Assembly: GCA_964370185.1 (NCBI GenBank)
Contig: CAYJIJ010000057.1
Coordinates: forward strand, 1-15,190
Length of the DNA stretch: 15,190 bases
Direction of reading: 5' to 3'
Source: CAYJEQ01 sp964370185
Lineage (GTDB): Bacteria > Bacillota > Clostridia > Oscillospirales > Ruminococcaceae
The notes below the pieces were generated by a model. The model worked only from the letters and a program-made list of their open reading frames with translations, was not told the DNA's origin and did no database searches. The translations under genes and the position numbers were made by a program. Below, piece by piece: positions 1 to 8,129 of the stretch; the first letter of the stretch is position 1, and each line of letters starts with the position of its first letter.

Positions 1-770
1 TCGGAGTATTTTAATCTGGGGAATTTTTGAGAGTCTTTGTCCTGTGCTTGTGCATCGAATAAAGCATTTGCAATTGGCTCGACTCCTAATTTGCCCACTG
101 CTTCTATTAATTCATCAAAATCTTTGTATAAAGCGAATTTATGCACAACATCTGCATATCCATCACTCATCAATAGAAAAGAATGAACATCTAAAAACTC
201 AAAATACATGGCATGCTGAATGCCCACACCACTCAAATCACAGGTGTAATAGCCACCCTGCTTGTTTTTTAGCTTTCTATGCTCTAATAATTTGTCCTTG
301 CAAATTTTATGGCGGATAGCTTCGGAAACAGTTATATTAAGCTCTTTTGATAAGCCAGTTGCCAATTTTACCACAATGTCGTCGAGTGTGGGCACTGAAT
401 TGTCATGCAATACTCGAATACTGCCATCATTAAATTTTATTACTCCGGTGCAATCCCCAAGGGACAAATACTCAGTTTTATCTCCATTTTTTCTAAGTAT
501 TATAATCGAAGCGGACATCCTATTAAAATTTTCAGGCACGGTGGTTTTTATATACTGGATACACTCGCTTAAGCAAAGTGAGAGATGTTTATCCTTATCA
601 CTTAAATACTTAGGCAGATGATTTGAAATTTGTGTCGCAAAAAAGTGGGCGTTATATTTTGTGGGTTCCCCTAAATCGGTAGCGCCATCAATTACCACAT
701 ATATATCATCAGAAGCTATATAAGCGTCTTCATTGAACTCTTTTTTTGATTTACATAATATATCCGACAT
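1..770 (-). CDS. PP2C-family Ser/Thr protein phosphatase, 3' end outside window
   Basis: Likely a metal-dependent cytoplasmic phosphatase that removes phosphate from Ser/Thr. About 256 codons are present; no stop is reached before base 1. The translation starts MSDILCKSKKEFNEDAYIAS and has the PP2C landmarks in order: NEDAY near residue 14, VVIDGAT (metal-binding Asp-Gly) near 26, MSASIIIL and a LGDCTGV strand in the core, and LLMSDGYADVV. The last visible residues, FPRLKYS, lie just where PP2C_2-type proteins have a PR-K-x-x-DD metal-site motif, so probably only a short tail is missing. Start: ATG at 768-770 is preceded by GGAGG with 5-base spacing. This site lies inside the end of the upstream TPR/membrane gene, giving a 20-base overlap, so the two genes are probably translationally coupled. 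No kinase partner is visible; it could lie to the left. The family call is firm; the substrate is unknown. Confidence 0.87.
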   Translation of the reverse strand, partial: MSDILCKSKKEFNEDAYIASDDIYVVIDGATDLGEPTKYNAHFFATQISNHLPKYLSDKDKHLSLCLSECIQYIKTTVPENFNRMSASIIILRKNGDKTEYLSLGDCTGVIKFNDGSIRVLHDNSVPTLDDIVVKLATGLSKELNITVSEAIRHKICKDKLLEHRKLKNKQGGYYTCDLSGVGIQHAMYFEFLDVHSFLLMSDGYADVVHKFALYKDFDELIEAVGKLGVEPIANALFDAQAQDKDSQKFPRLKYS

Positions 771-1812
771 AAAAACCTCCAAACATTATTAAAATACCGA
801 TTGCAATGGTGGAGAAACATTTAATAATATTTTCCCTTTCCCATTTGTGTAGAAGAATAAAGAAACATGAGTATACAACAATGCACGAGCCCATTAGTAT
901 GGTGATGAGAGAAACAGCATTTTCACCCTCGGCTAAAGTTATGCTTGAAATAATGAAGCTTAAAATACCTGCAAAGAAACCGATGATTTCAATGCTTTTG
1001 GTGGTGGACTCCTCTAATTTCTTTTCAATTTCAGCACTTTTTTGTGCTATCTTTCTCGACTCCTCCGCTAAGAGATTGGAGGTTTTTATATCGTCAATCA
1101 TATTTTTAATTCGGTAATATCTCATGATTTTAACACTGTAATTATTCGAAGAGCTTGGTTCATTGTTTATTGCTTTTGCAATATTCTCATGTGCTAAAAC
1201 ATATTCTTTATTTATTAATAGTATTCTCGCTTTTGTGGAGTAAAATTTGGGATAGTTTTCTATTCTTAAAGCCTTATTAATATAATTATATGCACTTTTA
1301 TAATCATCTTGACTTATTTCGAAATCAAAGCTGTCGTTTATGTAAAGTTGTTCATGAATAGTTGCCACTAAATCACAATATGCATGCAATACCCCCACAT
1401 TATCTGGCATGTTATTTATATTTTCTATCCCTAAATCTAATAAGTCACGGAAACTATAAAAATTGCTAAAATCACCTATGTTCAGTTTTTCAAGTTCAAA
1501 ACAAAGCAGGATGTGGTTAAAGGATTTATAATCCTTAAATTCATCCCTGTAATTATTAATCAACTCACTAAATTGCTTAAATTCAAGGCGGGTTCTGTAC
1601 AAAATACTTAAGATATAATAGCATTTGTATCTGTCCGATATATCGTTGGAAGTATTTTTTAAAAAGATGCTGAGATCATTTTCTAAAGTTGTCCTATATT
1701 CGCTCGAATTTGCTATCTTGGTCATCTCTAATTCAAATGTTCTCGTTGCTTCATTGAATTGTATTTCCTTTACCACATCAATTACCAATGCAGTGGCATT
1801 AGTGTTTTCCAT
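751..1812 (-). CDS. TPR-like / coiled-coil protein with three C-terminal membrane helices
   Basis: I do not recognise a named family. The 353-residue product has a long helical N-terminal half. It includes a TPR-like pair of helices at about 170-218 (YKSAYNYINKALRIENYP, then KEYVLAHENIAKAINNEP). A charged stretch at about 240-272, rich in Lys, Glu and Ala, looks like a coiled coil. Three hydrophobic segments follow at about 274-294, 299-321 and 332-352, ending almost at the C terminus. The large soluble part lacks a signal peptide and probably faces the cytoplasm. The start is ATG at 1810-1812 with GGGGGT six bases upstream, and a promoter lies just before it. The gene overlaps the start of the PP2C phosphatase by 20 bases, which suggests the phosphatase acts on, or signals through, this protein. 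It could be a stress or defence sensor or effector; that is inference from architecture and pairing only. Confidence 0.75.
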   Translation of the reverse strand: MENTNATALVIDVVKEIQFNEATRTFELEMTKIANSSEYRTTLENDLSIFLKNTSNDISDRYKCYYILSILYRTRLEFKQFSELINNYRDEFKDYKSFNHILLCFELEKLNIGDFSNFYSFRDLLDLGIENINNMPDNVGVLHAYCDLVATIHEQLYINDSFDFEISQDDYKSAYNYINKALRIENYPKFYSTKARILLINKEYVLAHENIAKAINNEPSSSNNYSVKIMRYYRIKNMIDDIKTSNLLAEESRKIAQKSAEIEKKLEESTTKSIEIIGFFAGILSFIISSITLAEGENAVSLITILMGSCIVVYSCFFILLHKWERENIIKCFSTIAIGILIMFGGFYVGYIM

Positions 1813-1845
1813 AGAGCACCCCCGCTTATTTATTTAATATTATTC

Positions 1846-1875
1846 ATTATAACATATTATTGATTATTTTGTAGA
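1846..1875 (-). promoter_or_regulatory. Sigma-A-type promoter of the TPR/PP2C pair
   Basis: On the minus strand there is a TATAAT box (1846-1851) with an upstream TG forming an extended -10 (TGTTATAAT). A weak -35, TCTACA (1870-1875), lies 18 bases away. Transcription would start near 1839, about 27 bases before the ATG of the TPR/membrane protein gene. The extended -10 compensates for the poor -35. Confidence 0.6.
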
Positions 1876-1901
1876 GGTAAAGCGAAGTTTTTTGGTGCTA
1901 A

Positions 1902-1975
1902 AAACCTTCCAGCAAGTGCTTTCTACAAAGATAGACTATACTAATCTATTGGTAGAAAGCAAAGATGGAAGGTTT
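1902..1975. repeat. 74-base imperfect inverted repeat (hairpin) between two minus-strand units
   Basis: Three nested arms pair. AAACCTTCCA (1902-1911) pairs with TGGAAGGTTT (1966-1975). GCTTTCTAC (1918-1926) pairs with GTAGAAAGC (1952-1960). ATAGA (1931-1935) pairs with TCTAT (1945-1949) around a 9-base loop. Asymmetric internal loops separate the arms. On the minus strand the outer arm is followed by a short T run, so it may act as a terminator for the FCD-regulator transcript. It lies about 26 bases upstream of the TPR gene's -35 box. It is much longer than a normal intrinsic terminator, so a MITE/REP-like remnant or a structured RNA is also possible. Confidence 0.75.
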
Positions 1976-2047
1976 GTCTGAGAAAAGGTATTACAAGTAA
2001 TTAGGGAAATGCCTCTAAAGCATAATTTTGAAACCACAAAAAAATGC

Positions 2048-2797
2048 TTACGGCGAATTGGAAATGTTTTTTTCATAAGATTCTACTTTAGCGCGCAATT
2101 TATGAATGTGACGCTGCATTATTCTTTGTGCTTTTGCAGTATCCCCGCTCTCTATCGCCTTAAAAATCTCCCAGTGGTCACTATAAGTTTTTCTGAGCGT
2201 TGGGCGAATGATGTATTCTATTTCTGGAGAGTAATCTTGATCCGTACGGAGTATTTGGATTATAGTTTCTAAGATGGGATTGCCTGAAGCTTTGGCTATT
2301 TCAATATGAAAAGGTGCATCGGTTATCGCCATGCTTTTCTTTTCAGCAGTTAACTTATCCATATCCTCTAAAATACGACGCATGGCATCAAGATTCTCGG
2401 CAGTAGCATTTTGTGCCGCAAAAGCTGCAATTTTAGGCTCAATAATTTCACGCACAGCTAAAATGTATTTAAGCTGTTTGTCGACACCATTGTTAAAAAG
2501 ACGCATAGCATCTTCAATAGATTGCAATTGCTTTTTTTCAAGGGATAAATCTCGGATTCTCGCCTTCCCCTTTTCGGTAATCACCCTGCCACGAGAGCGC
2601 CCATCATAAGCTTTGCTCTCTAAAAGGCCCTGTTGTTCCATTCGTCGCAAATAGCGACCAATAGTTGCTTCACTAAGCTCATTAGCTTGGCCATCGCACA
2701 ACATGCTGAAAAGTGCTCCAGCCCCTATTGGCTTATCATAAGTGTTAATACAGCATAACAATTCATATTCAATATGTTTTAAGTGTTGATCGTTCAT
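2048..2797 (-). CDS. FCD-domain transcriptional regulator with N-terminal winged helix
   Basis: A DNA-binding regulator of about 249 residues. The N-terminal region (roughly 5-85) is a winged helix: a recognition-helix-like ATIGRYLRRMEQQGLL followed by a basic wing, GRSRGRVITEKG. It resembles NrpR/RNase R-type winged helices more than a classical GntR domain. The C-terminal half is an FCD ligand-binding domain, with DAPFH (Asp160, His164), YSDHWEIF (His208) and RHIHKL (His230) in the order expected for its metal site. FCD regulators bind small carboxylates or acyl compounds. I chose the ATG at 2795-2797 because GGAG lies six bases upstream; a start four codons earlier (2809) lacks a good ribosome binding site. 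It follows the lyase of the five-gene operon but has its own promoter. It is the natural candidate regulator of that operon, although its operator is not known. Confidence 0.85.
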   Translation of the reverse strand: MNDQHLKHIEYELLCCINTYDKPIGAGALFSMLCDGQANELSEATIGRYLRRMEQQGLLESKAYDGRSRGRVITEKGKARIRDLSLEKKQLQSIEDAMRLFNNGVDKQLKYILAVREIIEPKIAAFAAQNATAENLDAMRRILEDMDKLTAEKKSMAITDAPFHIEIAKASGNPILETIIQILRTDQDYSPEIEYIIRPTLRKTYSDHWEIFKAIESGDTAKAQRIMQRHIHKLRAKVESYEKNISNSP

Positions 2798-2895
2798 ATG
2801 AGTCTCCATAATGTTTTAAAGTATGCATATCGGGTTATTATTTATCACCTGTTTTGTAGATGCGGTGTAAATGAATTTTCCGAGGTGTATTAACT

Positions 2896-2904
2896 ATTAT
2901 ATCA
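2896..2904 (-). promoter_or_regulatory. Extended -10 promoter of the FCD regulator gene
   Basis: The minus strand reads TGATATAAT, a perfect -10 (2896-2901) with the TGn extension. No good -35 is present at 16-18 bases. The predicted start near 2889 gives an untranslated leader of about 90 bases. The leader holds an imperfect inverted repeat, TTATCACC (2842-2849) and GGTGTAAA (2864-2871), that could be an autoregulatory site. The rest of the 2810-3034 spacer shows no gene and no clear terminator for the upstream operon. Confidence 0.5.
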
Positions 2905-3034
2905 CATTTCTATGTATTAGGCATATTAAAACTCAGAAAAATCCATATTTTTAGTGTTAAAATAAATTTGTATAGAGCCCCGAATAAGCTTTAGAATTAG
3001 AATGGTGACATAATCCTTTATAAAGAGCTCTGCA

Positions 3035-4213
3035 TTATTTGCAGCGTTTTTCAATTGCATTTTTTAAATTTTCAACAAACTGCACGATGTTCTTTCTCTG
3101 TGTAGCAACATTGATACGCATGAATCCTTCGCCACCGGGGCCAAAAGTATCCCCAGAATTAAGCGCAGCGCCTACTTCTTCTGCCATAAAAGCTTTTAGC
3201 TCTGCTTGAGTCATGCCAAGTTCCCTCATATCCAAAATCGGTATATAGGTGGACTCAGGGTAAACTAAATGCACATTAGCAACATCTCTTTGCAGGGCTT
3301 CATGGAGATAGTCAATATTTTTCTTTAGATATTTAATTAGCTCCTCATACCATAATTCACCGCATTCATAAGCTGTTTGAGATGCTACTAAACCATAGCT
3401 GTTAGGGTTTGCTATATGCAGCCCAAATCTTAAATAGTACTGATAAGCCTTGCGTTTTTCTTCATTTGCTATGGATATTACCGACATTTCAAGCCCAGCA
3501 ATATTAAAGGTTTTACTTGGAGACATTGCTACAATGCTGTTTTCCTTAGCCCATGGGGACAGTGTGGAAAAAACACAATGCTTATGCTTACTAAAAATAA
3601 TATCACTGTGGATTTCATCGGAAAATACTAATAAATTGTTTCTGCGGCAAATATCTTCCACTTTCATGAGCTCTTCTTTGTGGAAAACACGCCCTGAGGG
3701 GTTATGCGGACTGCAGAAAATGAACATTTTTGCGGTCTTTGCCCTCTCTTCCATGTCGTTAAAATCAATGGTGAAATGGTGATTTTCATAAATCAGCTGA
3801 TTGTTTACCACTTTTCTCCCGAGAGCTTCAATAGTACTCCTGAAAGGGAAGTAAACGGGTGGCTGAATTAAAATTTCATCACCCTCCTTGGTAAATGTTA
3901 AAATTGCAGTGGATAAAGCGGAAAGTACACCGGGAGTATGGCAAAGCCACTCCTCCTCAACATCCCAGTCATTGCGCTTTTTCTCCCACCGAATAAACGG
4001 TGCAAAATATGACTCGGGCATATGATTATAGCCATATATAGGATGTTTTGCCCTCTTAGCTAATGCTTTGGTTACCTCCTCGGGGACAGGGAAATCCATA
4101 TCTGCAATCCATAGGGGGAGTAGATTGTTTTTTCCATAATACACAGGAAGTCCATCATATTTTACACAATCACTGCCAAATCTCTCAATATAATTATCAA
4201 AATCAATTTTCAT
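3035..4213 (-). CDS. MalY/PatB-family PLP-dependent C-S beta-lyase (class I/II aminotransferase fold)
   Basis: Cytoplasmic PLP enzyme of 392 residues, the usual family length. Family members cleave the C-S bond of cystathionine or other S-substituted cysteines to a thiol, pyruvate and ammonia; some are annotated as aminotransferases. Family marks are LPLWIADMDF (32-41), YGYN (60-63), SPHNPSGRV (168-176), SDEIHSDI (198-205, with the cofactor-ring Asp199) and SPSKTFNIAGL (231-241), where Lys234 should carry PLP. A C-terminal FMRINVAT supplies the carboxylate-binding Arg. The start is ATG at 4211-4213 with GAGG upstream. It is the last gene of the minus-strand operon, 28 bases after the OCD-family gene. 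Its position after an M20 deacylase fits a route that first frees, then cleaves, a cysteine conjugate. The true substrate is unknown, and a regulatory MalY-like role is less likely. Confidence 0.9.
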   Translation of the reverse strand: MKIDFDNYIERFGSDCVKYDGLPVYYGKNNLLPLWIADMDFPVPEEVTKALAKRAKHPIYGYNHMPESYFAPFIRWEKKRNDWDVEEEWLCHTPGVLSALSTAILTFTKEGDEILIQPPVYFPFRSTIEALGRKVVNNQLIYENHHFTIDFNDMEERAKTAKMFIFCSPHNPSGRVFHKEELMKVEDICRRNNLLVFSDEIHSDIIFSKHKHCVFSTLSPWAKENSIVAMSPSKTFNIAGLEMSVISIANEEKRKAYQYYLRFGLHIANPNSYGLVASQTAYECGELWYEELIKYLKKNIDYLHEALQRDVANVHLVYPESTYIPILDMRELGMTQAELKAFMAEEVGAALNSGDTFGPGGEGFMRINVATQRKNIVQFVENLKNAIEKRCK

Positions 4214-4241
4214 TTTTTGCCTCTACTATTTTCATATAAAT

Positions 4242-5246
4242 TTAAAACCAGTCAATATTTGTTCCAAGATTTAATTTTTTTGCTATCATATAGGTTTCAT
4301 ATGCTAAACTAATATCAAATATAGGTAAACCAAAGGCATCAAACATCACTTTATTATCTCTGCTTGCTTCTGGCAAAGCCACTTCACTACTCAAAATCTC
4401 GCCTAAAGTGGCTGAAATATCGGAATTACTTATCACACCATCTCGATAAGCACGGAAAAGTGATTGGCCACTAACTGTTTTTGAATCTTCCCATGTATCT
4501 ACTACAATATGGGAAAAGGATTTTATAGCAGCATAATCTATTTCATGAAATCCAATATGGCAATATAAAGAGATATCTCTTAAATGATGTTTTTTCAAAT
4601 AGGGCTCGGGCGCAGAGGTAGCACCAACCAATACATCGGCAGAATCCACTGCTTCCTCTACGCTTTTTGCCACTGTTAATTTTATAGGTAATGTGTTTTC
4701 ATAGCACGCTTTAAGTTTTTCTCCTCGCTTACCCGAGGGGCTCCATAAAGCAATTTCCTCAAGCTGAGGCAGGGAGTGTGCGAGCGCACGCAACTGATAT
4801 TCTCCCTGACCACCCAGTCCGCATAAGGCTGCTTTTTTGGCTCTTTTAGGCGCAAGCTTTTCAAGTGCTATTGCAGTAACTGCGCCTGTGCGCAGAGCAC
4901 CGAGAGTAGTGCTATTCATCATAGCAATAGGTATCCCAGTTTTAGGATCGTTTAGAATAACCGCCGCCTGTATTCTTGAGGCAAGATTGCAGGCAGCCTC
5001 TCCAGCACCGTGGGAAGTCCACTTCACACCGCATATGTCAAACGGGGCTCCAAGGTATGCTGGTAAAGCATAACAAGCGTGGTCAGCTTTAGAGGAGTCC
5101 AAATACAAAGCAGATTCTTTTGCAATTTTAGCACAACCCTCATGGTAGAGCATAAGTGCCGCTTTAACTGTTTTTATCGCTTGCTCCATCTGGCAAATTC
5201 CTGTTTTTTCCATGTCGCTCTGGGAAAGCCATCGTATTGTATTCAT
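4242..5246 (-). CDS. Ornithine cyclodeaminase / mu-crystallin family NAD(P)-dependent enzyme
   Basis: A 334-residue cytoplasmic enzyme of the OCD/mu-crystallin family. The family includes ornithine cyclodeaminase, ketimine reductases, archaeal alanine dehydrogenase and SbnB-type opine-like enzymes. Visible marks are GVKWTS (Lys75, substrate carboxylate), the TGIPIAMMNSTTLGALRTGA block (Arg119-Thr120) and the Rossmann GLGGQG (143-148). A late GLPIFDIS carries Asp311 at the position of the catalytic acid of true cyclodeaminases. The start ATG (5244-5246) comes two bases after the amidohydrolase stop, and its AAAGGA site lies inside that gene's end, so the two are tightly coupled. In this operon it could oxidise or reduce the freed amino acid or an imine derived from it. 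The exact reaction cannot be read from the sequence. Confidence 0.87.
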   Translation of the reverse strand: MNTIRWLSQSDMEKTGICQMEQAIKTVKAALMLYHEGCAKIAKESALYLDSSKADHACYALPAYLGAPFDICGVKWTSHGAGEAACNLASRIQAAVILNDPKTGIPIAMMNSTTLGALRTGAVTAIALEKLAPKRAKKAALCGLGGQGEYQLRALAHSLPQLEEIALWSPSGKRGEKLKACYENTLPIKLTVAKSVEEAVDSADVLVGATSAPEPYLKKHHLRDISLYCHIGFHEIDYAAIKSFSHIVVDTWEDSKTVSGQSLFRAYRDGVISNSDISATLGEILSSEVALPEASRDNKVMFDAFGLPIFDISLAYETYMIAKKLNLGTNIDWF

Positions 5247-5248
5247 AT

Positions 5249-6676
5249 CTAATTTCCTTTAACTGTTTCACAATCGGGCTTTAGATCAGCTGGAAGTGCA
5301 TTTATATATGGCTCTGGGCAGTTGGCGTGGAAATCTTCCCAAGCCTCCTTAACCAATTCTGGATTTTGCAGTAGTCTCAAGCCTGAGAGGCCTAAGATTT
5401 TTCCAGCGCAAAGCATACTTGCAAAGCCGATATGACTTCCGCTGAAAGCCGTCATCTGCCAAGAATGTCCTGGAGAGCCTAAACCTTGCCCAGCTACATA
5501 AACTTGATATGTAGGCACTACTCGGCTAACATCTCCTACATCGGTGGAGCCGGGGGCATATGAGCGGTTTTCAATTACCTTGTCGAAAACAAAATCGCAG
5601 AGGAATTTATCATCACCATTTTCACCATATTCACTTTTCATATTTGCTCTGGTGCGAGCTAAAATATCTGGATATGTTTTAGCCATTCTTTCGGCAAAAG
5701 CATGATCTTCGGGGGTGAATTTTGGTGCGCCTACATCCTTGCAAGCCTGATGCATCACTTTTTCAAGAACATTATTAGGATATACACTGCTACAACCTGT
5801 TAAAAACTCAATATCAAAAGTAGTTTGAGTCATCAGTGCGGCACCTTTTGCACAGTCTTTAAGCCATGCATACACTTCTTCTACTGTACTGCGCTTAGGT
5901 GCACGAATATAGTACCATACAGTGCATTCGGGTGGTACAACATTAGGTTCTCCCGAGCTTATGGTGGAGTAGTGTATACGCACATCTGGAATAACATGTT
6001 CACGCATATAGTTAGCAGACATATTCATAAGTTCAACAGCATCTAAGGCACTGCGACCGTCGAAAGGATGACCAGCTGCATGCGCAGCCTTGCCGTGAAA
6101 GTGAAATTTTACCGAATTCATGCAAGTGTAGCAAGCACCCCAAGCTCCGTTAAAACTTCCAGAATGCCATGTTAAAGCACAGTCTACACCTTCGAATGCG
6201 CCGTCACGCACCATAAATACTTTACCTGCCAAGAGCTCTTCCGCAGGGCAACCATAAAAGCGCACAGTTCCTTTAACAGCACCTGACTCGATCGCCTTTT
6301 TTAAGACAAGAGCGCCTCCCACTGCCCCAACACCTAAGTTGTTGTGTCCGCAGCCATGACCAGCACGGTCGGGATCATCGGGGTAGAGAGGGGATTTATA
6401 ATCACAAACCTCTTGGTTTAAGCGAAGCATGGCATCATATTCACCTAAATAAGCAATAACAGGATGCCCAGAACCGTATTCTGCCATGATGGCAGTAGGG
6501 ACAGTCCCCACACCTAAAGTAACCTTAAAGCCTTCATTTTCGAGGTACTCTGCAATATCTTTTGAAGAACGCACTTCTTTAAATCCTGGCTCTGCATATT
6601 CCCAAATTCGCTGTGCAAGAGCCGTTAGAGACTCCTCGTGTTTATCTACTTCTGATAAAAAATCAAACTCATTCAC
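5249..6676 (-). CDS. M20-family amidohydrolase, AbgB-like (N-acyl amino acid / aminobenzoyl-glutamate hydrolase type)
   Basis: Zinc-dependent cytoplasmic amide hydrolase of 475 residues, close to the length of E. coli AbgB, which it resembles along its whole length. Metal ligands are visible: GHGCGHN (His107, His111), CPAEE (Glu146-Glu147), TWH (His171) and a late SPGHSWQM. The lid/dimer domain begins near FHGKAAHAAGHP (193-204), followed by GRSALDAVELM. AbgB normally pairs with AbgA to cleave p-aminobenzoyl-glutamate; no AbgA partner is present, so this one may be a homo-oligomer with another N-acyl substrate. The start is a GTG at 6674-6676, since no in-frame ATG is nearby. The start overlaps the end of the membrane gene upstream by eight bases. 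It is the only hydrolase in the operon and probably the first catabolic step after uptake. Confidence 0.9.
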   Translation of the reverse strand: MNEFDFLSEVDKHEESLTALAQRIWEYAEPGFKEVRSSKDIAEYLENEGFKVTLGVGTVPTAIMAEYGSGHPVIAYLGEYDAMLRLNQEVCDYKSPLYPDDPDRAGHGCGHNNLGVGAVGGALVLKKAIESGAVKGTVRFYGCPAEELLAGKVFMVRDGAFEGVDCALTWHSGSFNGAWGACYTCMNSVKFHFHGKAAHAAGHPFDGRSALDAVELMNMSANYMREHVIPDVRIHYSTISSGEPNVVPPECTVWYYIRAPKRSTVEEVYAWLKDCAKGAALMTQTTFDIEFLTGCSSVYPNNVLEKVMHQACKDVGAPKFTPEDHAFAERMAKTYPDILARTRANMKSEYGENGDDKFLCDFVFDKVIENRSYAPGSTDVGDVSRVVPTYQVYVAGQGLGSPGHSWQMTAFSGSHIGFASMLCAGKILGLSGLRLLQNPELVKEAWEDFHANCPEPYINALPADLKPDCETVKGN

Positions 6677-7361
6677 TCTTAATCCACCCCGTATTCATTA
6701 AAAGTCTACCGATTAATACGGAACCAAAAACATTAATCAAAATAGCGATAGAAGCAGGAACTATACCAGCATTACTTAAAATCATTGTAACTATGGCAAG
6801 TGGTATGGAAATAGCTGCCATGCGTGGTGCATATAAAATCATCTGCATTAGCATTGCACCATAGAGTGCAGGAACAAGATAATTTAGTGCAGATAAAAAT
6901 TCAGCAGGAATAAGCTGTAATACCTGAGAGCCTAAAAGTACTCCGATTGTAAGAATTACAAGGTTTACAACAATGGATACTGCAACACCTATTGTGGAGA
7001 AGATACTTCCCTCAGGGGTACCCTCTTCAACTTCTGCTGCTTTTTGTGCAACGGAAGAACAAGGTACACGTAAATTGGAAATATTACCCGAGAGGAACGC
7101 CATGTATGTACCGGGAATACCTAATACTGGTTGGAAGGAGATAGGCTCTATGAAATAATAAACCAAGCATGCACTGATACGTATCGTAGCCGCAGCAACA
7201 ATTGCATCAAAAGCAGGAATTATATCGAAAACAAAGGATAGGATTAGTACGGGTAGAAAGCTTGCAGCTGCACCGATTAAACTGGTCAGGCGCCCCCATT
7301 TTATGCAATAAGGGATATACTCGTTATTATAAATTTCTTGACTGGATAATTGTTCGTTCAT
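6669..7361 (-). CDS. Multi-spanning membrane protein, probable transporter partner of the DUF5058 protein
   Basis: A 230-residue integral membrane protein that I do not assign to a named family. Hydrophobic segments are visible at about 25-48, 50-70, 120-142, 145-172 and 178-215. A conserved-looking loop (about 80-120) reads GIPGTYMAFLSGNISNLRVP and continues with an acidic VEEGTPEGS. Its Gly, Pro and Asn content suggests a functional, possibly substrate-contacting, region. The ATG (7359-7361) has GGAG seven bases upstream. It is 34 bases after the DUF5058 gene and overlaps the amidohydrolase start by eight bases, so it is made together with both. The likely role is the second subunit of a two-protein importer for the amidohydrolase substrate. 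That is context inference, since there is no ATPase or binding protein in this operon. Confidence 0.72.
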   Translation of the reverse strand: MNEQLSSQEIYNNEYIPYCIKWGRLTSLIGAAASFLPVLILSFVFDIIPAFDAIVAAATIRISACLVYYFIEPISFQPVLGIPGTYMAFLSGNISNLRVPCSSVAQKAAEVEEGTPEGSIFSTIGVAVSIVVNLVILTIGVLLGSQVLQLIPAEFLSALNYLVPALYGAMLMQMILYAPRMAAISIPLAIVTMILSNAGIVPASIAILINVFGSVLIGRLLMNTGWIKSE

Positions 7362-7395
7362 TCTTATACTCCATTCTATAAATTATTATTATACC

Positions 7396-8103
7396 TTAAA
7401 ATATGCTTGCACAAGTCATACCTACTATCATTGCAATAGTAGCTCCCCATGTGGAGACCCATTTAGCCTTGCGTTTTTTGTTGATTTGTCCGAGTATAAA
7501 TATGGTAGCCGCACCACCAATAACAGCAAATAATTGCTTGTTGGAGATAGCAACGGGATACATTCTTGAAAAAGTTAAATAGCAATAACAACCTAAAGTA
7601 GCACCTGCTGTAATTACAGGTAACATAGATTTTTTCCCTCCGGAGATTTTTGTACGAAGGTTATCAATTTTATGTGTAAATAAACCTGAAACGATTATCC
7701 AACCCACACTTCCAAGTATCATAGCCCAAACACCATTGGCAAATGCTTCGGCAGTCATTGAGGATTGTTCAAAAGCAACTCCCACAGCTTGAGCACCAAC
7801 ATCGGCAGAGGTAAGCTCAAACATAACAGCTCCAATATAGGATAGGCGTAGCCAAGCAATGGGGGCACCCATCATTACCATTAGAGAAATAAGTCCAGCT
7901 AAAATAGCGAACGAAGGCCCGATAGAGGCACTGGCACTACCAATTACGGCACGTTTGATTTGTTCGTTTTTAATACCCATTCTTTTGCCGTCTTTTAACG
8001 ATTTTCTTAAAATGATAATTGTTTGCCATGCTAAAATTCCCATAGGGACAAGTGCTGCAAACCACATCCATCCGCTGTTTGCAATGTCTAAATAGTTCTC
8101 CAT
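7396..8103 (-). CDS. DUF5058-family integral membrane protein
   Basis: A 235-residue polytopic protein that I recognise as DUF5058-like from its N-terminal pattern: LDIANSGWMW, then a membrane helix and a basic loop, RKSLKDGKRMG. Next come SASASIGPSFAILAGLISL and a GAPIAWLRLSYIGAVMFEL segment. About six or seven membrane spans are visible (roughly 13-32, 56-79, 84-105, 122-142, 159-178, 188-206 and 214-234). The family's function is not established. Being first in an operon with a second membrane protein, an M20 hydrolase, an OCD enzyme and a C-S lyase points to uptake of an amino-acid conjugate. The start ATG (8101-8103) has AGAAGGAG eight bases upstream and a good promoter behind it. Confidence 0.8.
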   Translation of the reverse strand: MENYLDIANSGWMWFAALVPMGILAWQTIIILRKSLKDGKRMGIKNEQIKRAVIGSASASIGPSFAILAGLISLMVMMGAPIAWLRLSYIGAVMFELTSADVGAQAVGVAFEQSSMTAEAFANGVWAMILGSVGWIIVSGLFTHKIDNLRTKISGGKKSMLPVITAGATLGCYCYLTFSRMYPVAISNKQLFAVIGGAATIFILGQINKKRKAKWVSTWGATIAMIVGMTCASIF

Positions 8104-8129
8104 AGTTCTATCTCCTTCTGTTTTTAATC

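Noticed and set aside
262..621. 119-codon plus-strand open frame
   Set aside because: Lies antisense inside the PP2C gene, whose motifs are clear in the other strand.
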